From NCBI RefSeq assembly GCF_042453785.1, contig NC_091663.1:35726001-35790000 (forward strand): DNA of 64,000 bases. The letters are read 5' to 3'. The position numbers were made by a program, and so were the translations under genes. How positions within the stretch are numbered: position 1 is the stretch's first letter; each line of letters opens with the position of its first letter. This DNA is from Malus domestica (lineage: Eukaryota; Streptophyta; Magnoliopsida; Rosales; Rosaceae). The notes under the pieces were generated by a model. The model was not told the DNA's origin. It saw only the letters and a program-made list of their open reading frames with translations, and searched no databases. Shown in pieces: positions 10,249-22,034 of the stretch.

Positions 10249-10540
10249 GTCATGTGCTGCTAAGCCATGTGCTGCTGACTTGAAATGATTACTCTAAATG
10301 GAAGCCATGAGACCTTGTCGAAGATGCTGATGAAGATGGACAGAAGAATATTGTATAAACTCACACAGCTAGACAAACACTTTCTGGTAGTTGTTTATTG
10401 CATGCGTGACCTTTATTATTGCATGCGTGTATGTAAATCTTGTATAAAGAACATGCTGCTGTTGAAGAGCAGCAAGGACTGAATTCAATTGAGTTGAGTT
10501 TATGAAATCAGTCTCTATAAACCTAGTTTAAATTCTTTCA
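10137..10540 (+). repeat. 3' LTR of the copia element
   Basis: The LTR is 404 bp with the same 40-bp tandem duplication at 10204-10243 and 10244-10283. Right-flank AGCAG at 10541-10545 completes the target-site duplication. The pol stop codon lies inside its first 112 bases. Confidence 0.97.
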
Positions 10541-10572
10541 AGCAGCCTATCGGCTTTTGCCACAGGTTCTTC

Positions 10573-10746
10573 ATGAGAAATTTTTAATTGTGATGGGAAC
10601 ACGGATGGTACACCACATGTTTTTATGTAAATGGTAGAAAATTTTAATTTTTAAGTTATCAACATTTTAACACACATATCCCACCATTTATATAGGGACA
10701 CATGGTGTACCATCTCGTGTGACGGTCACATTGAAAAATCTCTCAT
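10573..10746. mobile_element. MITE-like inverted-repeat element beside the copia 3' LTR
   Basis: About 174 bp. The left arm starts ATGAGAAATTTTTAATTGTG and the right arm, reverse-complemented, starts ATGAGAGATTTTTCAATGTG. Similarity continues for about 45 bases through GGATGGTACACCA. This is the structure of a foldback MITE. No clear target-site duplication could be fixed, so ends and superfamily are uncertain. Confidence 0.65.
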
Positions 10747-12544
10747 TCTTCACCTTCATTGTGAATAGCCTCGTTGCTAGACGCCATGTTAAGCAAGTAA
10801 CGTTAGGTCATCTGATGCCTCAAGACGAACAACCTATGGTTCCAGCTGCTAACCCTAATGGGGTTGAGACAACGTACCTTCACGAGGCTCGCCAAACGCC
10901 GGAGAAGGATTCAGGTATTCAGATTCAAGTTCACTCCAAGCAAACCGATGACGACGCAGATTGACAAGGTAGGTGAACCTGTGGAGGGCGATGTTTCCGG
11001 ACACAAAGCAACCTGAAGAAGGTTTGGAGCATTGAGGATGTACCAAAACTAGATAAAGAGAAAAATGAGAAGAAGAAAGGAAAAGGGTGCAATGAGTAGT
11101 GAAAAGTTGACACTAGTAATGGAGATAGAAGACGAAGATAAATGTGTTGAAAATGAGTTACACATTGATGGGATGAGAGACCTTGTATGTGCTTATAAGT
11201 AAGTTGGGCTACTCTCCATATTGTCAATTGGTTTTATGATAGAACCTCAACTTTCTTCAAAAGGATCAAAGATTGCTTTAAGGCGCGTAATACCACTTTT
11301 TCACATTGCTCCAAACATAAACGAAAAATCAAAAGCGTTTATTCATAGTAGAAAGGAAGCTATGAGGAGGAACAATGGCATTTAGTCGAGTAAGTCTTAG
11401 CCCTAGCTATATGTCATATATGGCGGTTGGCATGGTGGCTCGTCGGGCTGCAGTTCACACTGGGGTTGCAAGTTTCAATTACTGAGATTATTGGGTAGTC
11501 GCAGGAGCTTCCGAAAGGTGAAATAGCTATGCTCAAATGAGTCAAATCAATGTAACATGAGAATTTGCAGTCGGGTCCAAGGGGTGAACTAAAAATTGTC
11601 AAATTTGTTGTTCACTCAAATTACAACATTTGAATTTAGAACATTATGTGATTGCGTCACTGTTATACTGAAAGTTTTTAAATTTCTCGATAAGAAGGCA
11701 TTAGCTAAATTTGTTTAGTGTGACCATTTGATCCCCGAAACGAATTCATATCAACATTCAACATTGAAACCATGAGGAAAAAGAATCATATATAACAAAA
11801 TAACAAAAATAAAAATTTGAAATGGTGGAGGATATCTGAGGGAAAGTGTTATTCAAATACCTATTTTTACTTCTGACACACTTTTGTTAATTTTTTATCA
11901 TTGATCTTTTTCAATTTGTTTGATCTAATGGCCAAAAATTAAGAGGGGTGTGTGAAAAATAAAAATGATGTGTGGATAGCAATATATACCCTATCCAAGA
12001 CTGGATATTTCTAATTGAATTACCACATGACTCCCATCAAAATTTGGGAATTGGGAGCCTTGTTTGGTGGTAGAAGAAGGTACAAGAAGGTACAAGAAAA
12101 ATTGTACCAAAAATGAAATAAGGAAAACAAAAATGTACCAACATATTGTTAGGCTAAATAAACTTAATTATACACTAAACTGGATATGGAGACATAATTC
12201 CATATTTAAACAAATAACGTTGAGGGCCGCCATAAAACTCCGGTAAGAGGATCTTCCGGTGGTCGAAAGCTATGCCGATAACATTTTCATCGGAAGAAGA
12301 AAAAATAACTCAAACACTGTGAAGTCTTCTTCCTCTTCCATGTGTTTCCTCCAAGTAAATATATATGCCCTCCTTGCAATTAACCAGCCTTAGCCCAATC
12401 AATTTACTCACTAAAGTTTTACTTTTGTTTCTATACTTTTTCTTGCTTTTTTTTTCTTGGTCCCAGTGACCATTTTCTCACCTTCTTGCTCTTCTAGTTA
12501 ATCAAACTCCCTATCCCCCCTGACCCAATTTTTTTACTCCAAAA
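10747..12544. other. Intergenic spacer
   Basis: No gene with codon bias or recognisable product. One short inverted-repeat element is present at 11846-11981 (separate entry). The 3' end of the GATL transcript probably reaches into 12300-12544. The rest looks like ordinary AT-rich intergenic DNA. Confidence 0.5.
11846..11981. mobile_element. Short TIR element, family X copy 1
   Basis: The left arm begins GTGTTATTCAAATACC and contains CTTCTGACACAC; the right arm is its approximate complement (GGGGTGTGTGAAAAATAAAA to GTGTGGATAGC). The same architecture recurs at 26219-26340 and 61000-61140, sharing the GTCGGATCA-type centre and AGGGGTGTGTGAA arm. I treat these as one non-coding MITE family. Confidence 0.55.
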
Positions 12545-13639
12545 CTATTTTTCACCTTCTTGCCCTTCCCACACCGTTGATCTCATCATCTCTCGTTCTT
12601 CAAAATAATGAGTTGATGAACGGTAGAGATCATAAGGGGCCCACAGATGATCAACGGTGCAGGCCTTTCTTGAATCTAACCTCAACCAGGGCTTGCCCTT
12701 CCCACTCCAATGCAGCAAGCTTATAGGGCCAGGATGCAAACTCCTACACTTGCCTTCGAGATTATCCCCACCAAGTCCATGCTGGTTCCACCTGTGATGA
12801 ACGGCCGTGATGTCCCCAGCCAAAACCAATAAAAACGGCGGCAAAGACCCCAAATGGTAAATTCGCTTCTGCTTCTGCACTAGCATCCACTCCTCCATTT
12901 TCTTAGTGTACCCACCTTGTCTCCATTTATCCACGTCCACCACCATCACCCCTGTGTTGAAATAGCAAGGATTTCTGCCCTCAAACGTTTTGGACATTTC
13001 GTTGTCGGACCAGAACGATTCTGTGAAATATTGGGTGAAGTTTGCATGGCAATATTCTGGCGCTGCCAATACCTTGCCTTGCAAGTCAACCTTCCATAAC
13101 TTTGCCACGTCATCCACAACCACAAGGTCCGAGTCTAGGTATAGAACCCTATTCACATCAACTGGGATTATGTCGGCTAGGTAAATACGTGCATAGTTTA
13201 AGGGTTGGTCCAAGGCTTGACGTATCGACTTTGATATTTTCCCACGTACCCTCTTCGAATCGAAGCGGTAGACGTTGAATTTGAGGTAGGGGAAGGTGGA
13301 TTTGATGTTGGAGAGCACCTCGGGCTCGAACCGTGCCCAGAGAAAGTGGAACTCGACAATCTCTGGGCACGTCGAGTGTTGCAGGATTGAAAGCACAGCC
13401 GACATGGTGCCTCTTAGGTAATTGGAGTCAAGTGTCATAGCGATGTGAATTTTCTTTGCATGCTCGCAAACATCCCCGTTTCGAAAAGCTGGAGCTTCTT
13501 GAAAGATGGCAACATCTGGAGAAATTTTCCGAATGATGCCAAGGCGGATGCCTGTGGTGGCGGCACCATGGGTGAGGCAGTGGAGGAAGATGAGGAGGAG
13601 GAGAGACAGGAGGCCATGAGATGTCGATGAGGTGGCCAT
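12545..13639 (-). CDS. Galacturonosyltransferase-like protein (GATL, GT8 family)
   Basis: This is a 364-aa intronless gene, typical of GATL members (about 350 aa). GT8 enzymes transfer sugars from nucleotide donors in the Golgi/secretory system; GATLs are linked to pectin and xylan synthesis. A hydrophobic N terminus (residues 9-25) looks like a signal peptide rather than a long membrane anchor, as is usual for GATL. The donor-binding DxD is DSD at 169-171 within [13 protein letters not shown]. Asn225-type NPCYFNTGV and the C-terminal HWSGKGKPW (310-318) are conserved GT8 signatures. No catalytic residue appears lost. The start is the first Met before the signal-like segment. Which GATL subgroup it belongs to cannot be decided by eye. 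Confidence 0.92.
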   Translation of the reverse strand: MATSSTSHGLLSLLLLIFLHCLTHGAATTGIRLGIIRKISPDVAIFQEAPAFRNGDVCEHAKKIHIAMTLDSNYLRGTMSAVLSILQHSTCPEIVEFHFLWARFEPEVLSNIKSTFPYLKFNVYRFDSKRVRGKISKSIRQALDQPLNYARIYLADIIPVDVNRVLYLDSDLVVVDDVAKLWKVDLQGKVLAAPEYCHANFTQYFTESFWSDNEMSKTFEGRNPCYFNTGVMVVDVDKWRQGGYTKKMEEWMLVQKQKRIYHLGSLPPFLLVLAGDITAVHHRWNQHGLGGDNLEGKCRSLHPGPISLLHWSGKGKPWLRLDSRKACTVDHLWAPYDLYRSSTHYFEEREMMRSTVWEGQEGEK

Positions 13640-14513
13640 CCTGCCCTTAATCGTAGAAGAAGGTGGTGGAGGCCCTGGAGGGGGTCAAGGAAGAAGAGGA
13701 GGACGAGGGAGAGTGGTAGCCATAGCTAGGCTGGTTGAGAGACGGTTTAGGGGAGAGGTTAGAGATTAATGATTGAAAACAAAAATTTAGGGGGAGGAGG
13801 GAGGTTGGTGGGATTGTGAGGAAGAGAATATTACTCGGAGGAAGAGAAGGGGATTTTTATGTGTAAAAAGGGAAGGTTATTAGTTATGGTACGTAAGACC
13901 CCATGTCCCAAAATCAAGCATATATTACACACAAGTGAATAATAAGAAACTTATTTATAATAAACTAAATTTTAATTTCTAAATAAAACTTAATTCTAAT
14001 GAGTTAGGTCCAAATTCTAAAATTATAGAAAAACTCAAGCAGTAAAAAATAAACTTGAAAAACTATTATTTTCCAACAACTGAGAACCTCAACATCGGAT
14101 TCATGAAAATCAAACTCAAAACAAGCATACTTCACTTACCCGTCCCTTGGGTTTTTTTTAGGGAGTTTTAACAAAATACTCCCGGTACTATTCATTTTTA
14201 ACAAAAAATCATATTTTTACCTTTAACTGACACTATTCACTATACCTTTAAAAATGGCTTTTCGTTAAAAGAAATTTTTTTTTAGACTTTTCGTTAGTTT
14301 TTTTATTTTTTTATTATATATTCCCAATTTATGTAAGTCAATATGTCAGAAACGAGGTCATCTAATGTGGGCTTATTTTCATTATTATTTAACTGGGCCT
14401 TAAAACGTGAGGCCCATTCATTGCCTCCAAATCCATGCAACGATCTGGGAACTCAGGCTAGGGTTCAGGGTTTTTCTCCTCTCTCTCTCTCTCTCTCTCC
14501 CACAGCGAGAAAG
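13640..14513. other. Divergent intergenic region between GATL and RRP4
   Basis: This holds the promoters and 5' leaders of GATL (leftward) and RRP4 (rightward). The block 13640-13830 is purine-rich on the plus strand, probably GATL 5' UTR. A CT microsatellite at about 14479-14498 sits in the RRP4 5' leader. A repeat of the TTTAACGAAAA family lies at about 14160-14285. Confidence 0.5.
14160..14285. repeat. Dispersed AT-rich repeat family Y, copy 1
   Basis: It shares a word order with 18139-18309 and 26753-26905: a GGGA-TTTTAAC start, CTCCCGGTACTATTC-like core, ATCATATTTTTAC, TACTATTCA and a closing TTTTCGTTA. Copies differ by many substitutions, so this is an old non-coding dispersed repeat, possibly a MITE. 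Confidence 0.5.
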
Positions 14514-16823
14514 ATGAAAGATTTACAGCTTTCGCTGAACCAAACCCAGAAGGTTCGGCTACAGAGAGCTCTCGAAAAGCTCGAGTCTTTGTCTTCAAAA
14601 GCCAATTCCAACGCCTCCGTCACCGTCGCGGACTCCATCCCCGTTAACTACGAAGACGGCCTTCTCAAGTACCCCTCTCTCTTTCTCTCTCTAGAATGCT
14701 CTGATTTGGTGATTTTTTACTTGGGTTTTCTACAAAATTTTATTTTATCTGCAAAATAATTTCTGGGTATCTCGGATTTCTTGTGCATTCAGGGGACATG
14801 GGACCTCTGAGGTCAATGGGGAAGTTGTTGCGACGGTTTGCGGCGTCGTCGAGAGAGTCAATAAGCTGGTTTATGTGCGTTCTTTAAGGGCCAGGTACTT
14901 TTTTTTTTTTTTTGAACAAACGATATTATTTACAATAAGGAAGGAAATGATGGGCTAAGCCTTATAATGAGTTGGCAATAATTTGATTCAAATTTACTTT
15001 TGGCGAGAATCGAACTTAAGACATCTAACTTACTAGTGAAAGTGAAGAGGAATACCACTAGACCGTAGAATTGGTAATTAAGTGTTTAATTATTTGGTTT
15101 TCTAAGAATTTGGAAGTTTTAGTTTTTTTGTTAATTTTTTTATCATTGGCGCTTAATGAAATTTTCATAATACGCAATTTGGTAGGTACAAACCAGAGGT
15201 TGGAGATATCATAGTGGGGCGTGTAATTGAGGTAAAAAAAAGGAATGCTGAACTACCTTTCGATTAATTTTATCGAAGGTTTGATTATTGATGACTGATG
15301 ATTCGCTTTATGTTGGTTTTTTGAATCTTTTTTTGTAATCTGGAGATTAATATTTGTGCAGGTTGCTCCGAAACGTTGGAGAGTGGAGATAAACTATAGC
15401 CATGATGCAGTGTTGATGCTTTCTTCAATGAACTTGCCCGACGGCATCCAGGTATAGCTGTTACCCCAAGTTGGCAGCATGCATCAGTAGTGATAAGTTT
15501 CTTTTACCAGATAACCATGAGATGGGACAATTGAATGCTAACTAGTTCGTTGTTCAGTACATTGTCCACGGTTTACTGTTATGTAACTTCGTTAGTGCCA
15601 AAGATAACCATGGGATGGGACAAAGGAATGCCATTTTTACAGTTGAACATATTTGACATGAATCATGGAATTCTGTTCTATGAATTCATACGGCTGTATT
15701 TGAATCTGTTAGATGATCTAGAATTCTCTTCGTATGAACTTTTGTTTGTCAATCTGAACGCTACAGAACCCTTTGATTTGTTATGTATTCTATTGGGTAT
15801 TAATTTAGATAATTTGAACTCCTTTTCAAAAGAAGTAGCGTATTTCTACCATTCGCTCTTGAAATGGAAACATGTTCGGATTCAATTTGGATTTTCCAGT
15901 AGTGTAAATTAGGGTTACAATCCCTCATTTAAGTTTCACTCTTTCAATTGCTAGAGGCGCCGAACTGCTCTGGATGAACTCAACATGCGCAGCATTTTTG
16001 AAGAGAATGATGTCATTTGTGTAAGTCATGTAACATGAATTACTTGCCTAATTGAATATAAAAAAAGGAGCAAATTAAGAATTGATCCATTGTTACAAAT
16101 ACTTTCCCTTTTCCAGGCCGAAGTTCGTGGTTTTCAACATGATGGTTTACATGTCCAAGCAAGAAGTCAGAAGTATGGAAAGGTTCGTCTTCTACATAAT
16201 TTCTCAACTTTCAAAAGGATTTCTGATCATTTTGTTTGGTTGTTTTCAGTATTCGCTTCATCGTTGTTGCTTTCCTTTCAATTCTAACTTGCATTGCCTT
16301 TCTTGCGTCCATGGTCTTGTGATTATGTATTATTTGTTAGGATTTCTACCAATGACTGTAACCTGCTTCGCAGCTTGGAAGGGGTCAGTTGCTCACAGTT
16401 CCTTCTTATCTAGTGAAACGACGAAAGCAGCACTTCCATCATTTAGAAAACTACGGCATTGACCTGATACTAGGCTGTAATGGTTTCATCTGGGTTGGTA
16501 AACACGTTGAAGTTACCAATGATATGGTGGTGGATCCGAAGTCAGGACAAGATGGTTTCAAAGCCGATAAAAATTCCTTTAGTCCCGAAGATCAGGAGAA
16601 AAACTACACTCTCCAACAGACAAGAGAGAACATATGCAGGACCGCAAATGCTGTCCGCGTATTGTCTGCTTTAGGCTTCAATATTACCGTAGAAGTGATC
16701 ATGGAGACGGTTGATTTGAGCAGTTGTATAAATGTTGCTATACATGAAATGCTTGGTGCAGAGTTTTGTGTTCTGGTTGCAGAGAAGGAGGCTGTACGCC
16801 GAAGCATGACTAAAAAGAAGTGA
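14514..16823 (+). CDS. RRP4: Exosome complex subunit RRP4
   Basis: RRP4 is an S1/KH cap subunit of the RNA exosome, which degrades and processes RNA 3' to 5' in nucleus and cytoplasm. Seven exons: 14514-14668, 14793-14894, 15186-15231, 15362-15451, 15955-16020, 16117-16182 and 16374-16823, totalling 975 nt (324 aa). Residues 1-85 form the N-terminal domain with GHGT and VVATVCGVVERVNKLVYV. The S1 domain runs from about 88 (VGDIIVGRVIEV) to about 165. The KH domain includes GCNGFIWVGKHVEV. The C terminus is basic (MTKKK). The ATG follows a CT-rich leader. An upstream in-frame ATG at 14343 exists but would lengthen a well-conserved N terminus. Intron 2 contains a SINE. The gene converges on ABP1. 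Confidence 0.95.
14899..15068 (-). mobile_element. tRNA-derived SINE in RRP4 intron 2
   Basis: Read on the minus strand it starts near GGTCTAGTGGTATTCCTC (box-A-like AGTGG), has AGTTCGATTCTCGCC (box B, GTTCGATTC) about 45 bases on, and ends in an uninterrupted A15 tail (T run 14899-14913 on the plus strand). This is a textbook tRNA-derived SINE layout. Exact target duplications are not obvious because the tail abuts the splice donor region. Confidence 0.7.
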
Positions 16824-17048
16824 CGATTTGTTGTCTAACGAATGTAATCTGTATCGTTTGAAATCTCAACGTGTGTATCACAATTTTCATCAGTCTTTCA
16901 TCCCAATTACTCGCAGTTTTGCAAATTGCGAAATTCCGCTTACAAAACATATACGTACATTGAAATCAAAACTCTGTTCTCAATGTCTTTTTCGAACGAT
17001 AATGAGACTAGATGATTTACAACGGTTGTTCGCGACGTTTCTAAGATA

Positions 17049-18913
<1,865 letters not shown>

Positions 18914-19792
18914 TTTCTCGCTCCTTCCACAACTACTTTCTCTGCGTCTTTTTCATGAGGTGTGCCAAGTAATTTTATTTTCTAATTGTTTGATGGGGGT
19001 GTTTTAGTCGTAGCATTCTGTTGGGTTTCCGCAGGCCCAAAAGCACTTTCAGGACCAAAAACACGTTTAGGCCCAAAAGCACTTTTATGGGATAAGGCGC
19101 ACAAGACCAGTTCTCTTGCCAAAGGTTTAGGAGGAGGAGACGAGTGTTTACCCAGCTGCTGCTCTACTGAGCTGACTACCATTGTTGAGTCGGTCTCTCT
19201 CAGCTGCTCTCTGGATAAGCAGCTTACCCAATTCTCAGCCACAGCCAGCCAACTCCACGAACAGGTCAGCTTCTTCTTCTTTTTCTTCCTTCTCTGCAAC
19301 TTTGTTCAAGTTAACGAGCATTTAGCTGACGAAAATGGAGATTAAATGAGAAATGGATAATTGGGTTTTCTCAAAAGTTTGTGTCTTGGGTGGCTTTTTA
19401 CTGTCTGCTTCTGAAAGAAGCTGAACTTTCTGCTGTCCGGCTTTTGCTACTGAAAAAAGCTAAATTCTTCGTATTATGTATTTTTGGATGTAAATGGTAG
19501 AACCCAAATTTTTTTTTTTATGCCTACGGTATGAAAATTGTATTCCTTTTTATGTGTTTTTGTAGAAATTTGTCTCACAAATGAAAATTAAGCCTCTTTT
19601 GGTTGCTGAATTTCATTAGAATTTGTGAGTCCGTTATTCGAAAGGTAAGAAAATAACAAGATTATCATGTTGTATTAGTAGATTTTCTTTGATGAACAAG
19701 ATTATCATGCTGTTCTCTACTGTGTGCTATTTTGTATTTGAGTTGTGCCTTTCGTTTTTCGCAGGCGTGTTGGTAGTTTTAAATCTGGAAGT
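18914..19792. promoter_or_regulatory. Bidirectional promoter region, ABP1 / mTERF4
   Basis: 879 bp separate the two start codons, which point away from each other. The right-hand gene has a probable untranslated first exon ending at about 19264 (CCACGAACAG then GTCAGC) and an intron with acceptor GCAG at 19761-19764. The true promoter interval is therefore probably below 300 bp. No individual cis-element is claimed. Confidence 0.6.
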
Positions 19793-21358
19793 ATGAAGGT
19801 TAGATGCTATGCTGGTATTACGAAACCCAGCTTTTTGCTTGTGCATTCAGAGTTACCGGCATTTACATCTCTTAAGCCCGAATTCGATTCTATATCCACG
19901 CTTTGCAACCGAGAGAAGTTGATTCGGTTGATAACAAGGTGTCAGTATTCTGTTTCTGGTAGAAGGTCAGAAAGCAGTTATAAGGATTCGTCGGTTTCAA
20001 ATCCAAACACCACTCGTTTAGGTAGGAGAGAAAGAGGTTCTTCATCCTTATATAGTCGTCCTAGTCTGTTAGATATGAAGAATGAAAGGATGGAAAATCG
20101 TGCCCGGGTTTATGATTTCTTGCGAGGAATTGGTATTGTCCCTGATGAGCTTGATGGATTGGAGCTTCCTGTTACAGTCGAAGTTATGAGGGAACGTGTG
20201 GATTTTCTTCACAATCTGGGGCTTACAATCGAAGACATTAACAACTATCCACTTGTTCTAGGCTGCAGTGTGAAGAAAAACATGATTCCTGTGCTCGATT
20301 ATCTTGGGAAGTTGGGTGTTAGGAAATCCACATTCACAGAGTTCTTGAGAAGATATCCACAAGTCCTGCATGCTAGTGTTGTTATTGACCTTTCACCAGT
20401 GGTCAAGTATCTTCAAGGAATGGATATCAAACCCGATGACATTCCTCGGGTTCTTGAGAAATATCCAGAAGTGCTGGGATTCAAGCTTGAGGGGACCATG
20501 AGCACTTCAGTGGCTTACTTAGTTGGAATTGGGGTTGCAAGAAGGGAGATTGGCGGAGTTTTAACTAGATACCCGGAGATTTTAGGGATGCGTGTTGGTA
20601 GGGTGATCAAGCCGTTTGTTGAGTATCTTGAAAAGTTGGGTATTCCAATACTAGGTGTGGCTAGGCTGATAGAAAAGCGGCCTCACATCCTTGGGTTTGG
20701 ATTGGAGGAGAGGGTGAAACCGAATATTCAATCCCTTTTGGAGTTTTGCGTTCGAGAAGAATCACTTGCTTCTGTAGTGGCACAATATCCTGAGATCATA
20801 GGAATTGATCTCAAGTCTAAGCTTCTCAGTCAACAAAGTTCACTCAAGTCGGTAATTGATTTGGATCCCGAGGACTTTGGCAGAGTTGTTGAGAAGATGC
20901 CTCAGGTTGTTAGCCTCAGTGATAGACCTATGATGAAGCATGTCGATTTCCTTAGGAATTGTGGATTTTCCTTGGAGCAAGTGAGGAAGATTGTCGTCGG
21001 GTGTCCCCAGTTGCTTGCCTTGAATCTCGACATCATGAAACTCAGCTTCGATTTCTTTCAAACAGAGATGCAAAGGCCTTTGGATGACTTGGTTGCTTTC
21101 CCAGCATTCTTTACTTATGGTCTGGATTCGACCATAAAACCAAGACATAAGATGGTTTCAAAGAAAGGGTTGAAATGCTCCCTCGGATGGCTTCTCAACT
21201 GCTCCGATGAAAAGTTTGCGCAACGAATGGACTACGACACTATTGACATGGAGGAGATGGAATCATTACCGTCATTTAATATGAATACGCTCACAGAACC
21301 AAGGAGCGACAATTCAGGTTCTGACTACGATGATGATAGCGATGATGATTATGTATAG
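19793..21358 (+). CDS. mTERF4: mTERF4-type organelle transcription/splicing factor (BSM/RUG2-like)
   Basis: This 521-aa protein has one coding exon. mTERF proteins are nucleic-acid-binding alpha-helical repeat proteins of plastids and mitochondria; the Arabidopsis orthologue (BSM/RUG2) is needed for plastid group II intron splicing and embryo development. The N terminus (1-80) is basic and Ser-rich, consistent with a transit peptide. From about 95 to 440 there are tandem mTERF motifs, seen as repeats of the form FL-x-x-G and YP-x-VLG (YPLVLG, YPQVLH, YPEVLG, YPEILG, RPHILG, YPEIIG, MPQVVS, CPQLLA). The C-terminal tail is very acidic (SGSDYDDDSDDDYV). Start 19793 was chosen because it lies 29 bases after the leader-intron acceptor; a frame opening upstream at 19745 would begin inside that intron. 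Confidence 0.93.
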   Translation: MKVRCYAGITKPSFLLVHSELPAFTSLKPEFDSISTLCNREKLIRLITRCQYSVSGRRSESSYKDSSVSNPNTTRLGRRERGSSSLYSRPSLLDMKNERMENRARVYDFLRGIGIVPDELDGLELPVTVEVMRERVDFLHNLGLTIEDINNYPLVLGCSVKKNMIPVLDYLGKLGVRKSTFTEFLRRYPQVLHASVVIDLSPVVKYLQGMDIKPDDIPRVLEKYPEVLGFKLEGTMSTSVAYLVGIGVARREIGGVLTRYPEILGMRVGRVIKPFVEYLEKLGIPILGVARLIEKRPHILGFGLEERVKPNIQSLLEFCVREESLASVVAQYPEIIGIDLKSKLLSQQSSLKSVIDLDPEDFGRVVEKMPQVVSLSDRPMMKHVDFLRNCGFSLEQVRKIVVGCPQLLALNLDIMKLSFDFFQTEMQRPLDDLVAFPAFFTYGLDSTIKPRHKMVSKKGLKCSLGWLLNCSDEKFAQRMDYDTIDMEEMESLPSFNMNTLTEPRSDNSGSDYDDDSDDDYV

Positions 21359-22034
21359 AAATAGAATGATCACTCAACCTTCAATTTGGCTTTTCAAATT
21401 GGGGTTTCCAGTAGAGTTTTGTGGATGTTATATTGTGAAAGTAAATTTATTTATTTGAAGTATTACACACTTTTTCTTTTTTGGCAAGTACTTGTGATGT
21501 TAGGCCTCATTTGGCAGCCTGTATAAGGGATCAGATAGGATAGTTAATATGATTCCGGGTGTTTGGTGCAATTCAGTACTAAATAGTACCCGTATTACTT
21601 ATACTGGGCCCACACATTTACATGTGCTAATGTAGCAAGAATGTAAAGGAAGAGGAAGAGGCTAGAAACCGAGTCCGAATTTGCTCACTAACCTTCTTAA
21701 AGCGCACCGCGTGTTCAGAGTATTGTGTTCACGAGTATTTTGTTAGTTCGACGATGGATTTTTCTTCATTGATGGGGTAAATTTTTGAGTTTTTCTACTC
21801 AAACACCAAATTCGTCTTGAGTTTGATCGTGAACTTAAGCAGAGCACATTTCTGGTGAGGACAAGGGAGCAAATTGATGCGGTAACTTTCTGAGATTCCA
21901 ATAGAAGTACGAATGACATTGTTATGTTGTTGCAAGAACAACAGCGAAACGATTCAGTATTTCTATGTACAAAACTACAAATTTATCATTTCATAACTTT
22001 TGTTCAACTATATTTTCTCTTGTCAATATCCATC
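21359..22034. other. Convergent intergenic region
   Basis: 3' flanks of the mTERF4-like gene (+) and RPH1-like gene (-). A TE-like stretch near 21503-21615 (GGCCTCATTTGGCAGCC, then GGTGTTTGGTGC) resembles one end of a MITE, but no matching second end was found. No gene seen. Confidence 0.45.

Larger units (their letters stand above)
5522..10540 (+). mobile_element. Full-length Ty1/copia LTR retrotransposon
   Basis: This 5019-bp element has two 404-bp LTRs that begin TG and end CA and differ by one base that I could find. It is flanked by a perfect 5-bp duplication AGCAG (5517-5521 and 10541-10545). The primer-binding site TGGTATCAAAAAGC follows the 5' LTR directly and fits initiator Met-tRNA. 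A purine-rich GCGGGGGCG precedes the 3' LTR. Domain order is Gag with zinc knuckle, protease, integrase, reverse transcriptase, RNase H, the order that defines copia rather than gypsy. Gag style suggests the Ale/Retrofit lineage, with low certainty. Near-identical LTRs indicate a very recent insertion. An in-frame TAG separates gag from pol. Confidence 0.97.

Noticed and set aside
15535-16462. Open frames of 125 and 126 codons within RRP4
   Set aside because: They read through RRP4 introns; the spliced exon chain in another phase accounts for the conserved protein.
16824-17048. Possible small gene between RRP4 and ABP1
   Set aside because: 225 bp between convergent stop codons, best explained as overlapping 3' UTRs.
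21503-21615. MITE suggested by GGCCTCATTTGGCAGCC and a GGTGTTTGGTGC word
   Set aside because: Only one end is visible; no inverted partner or target duplication was found.
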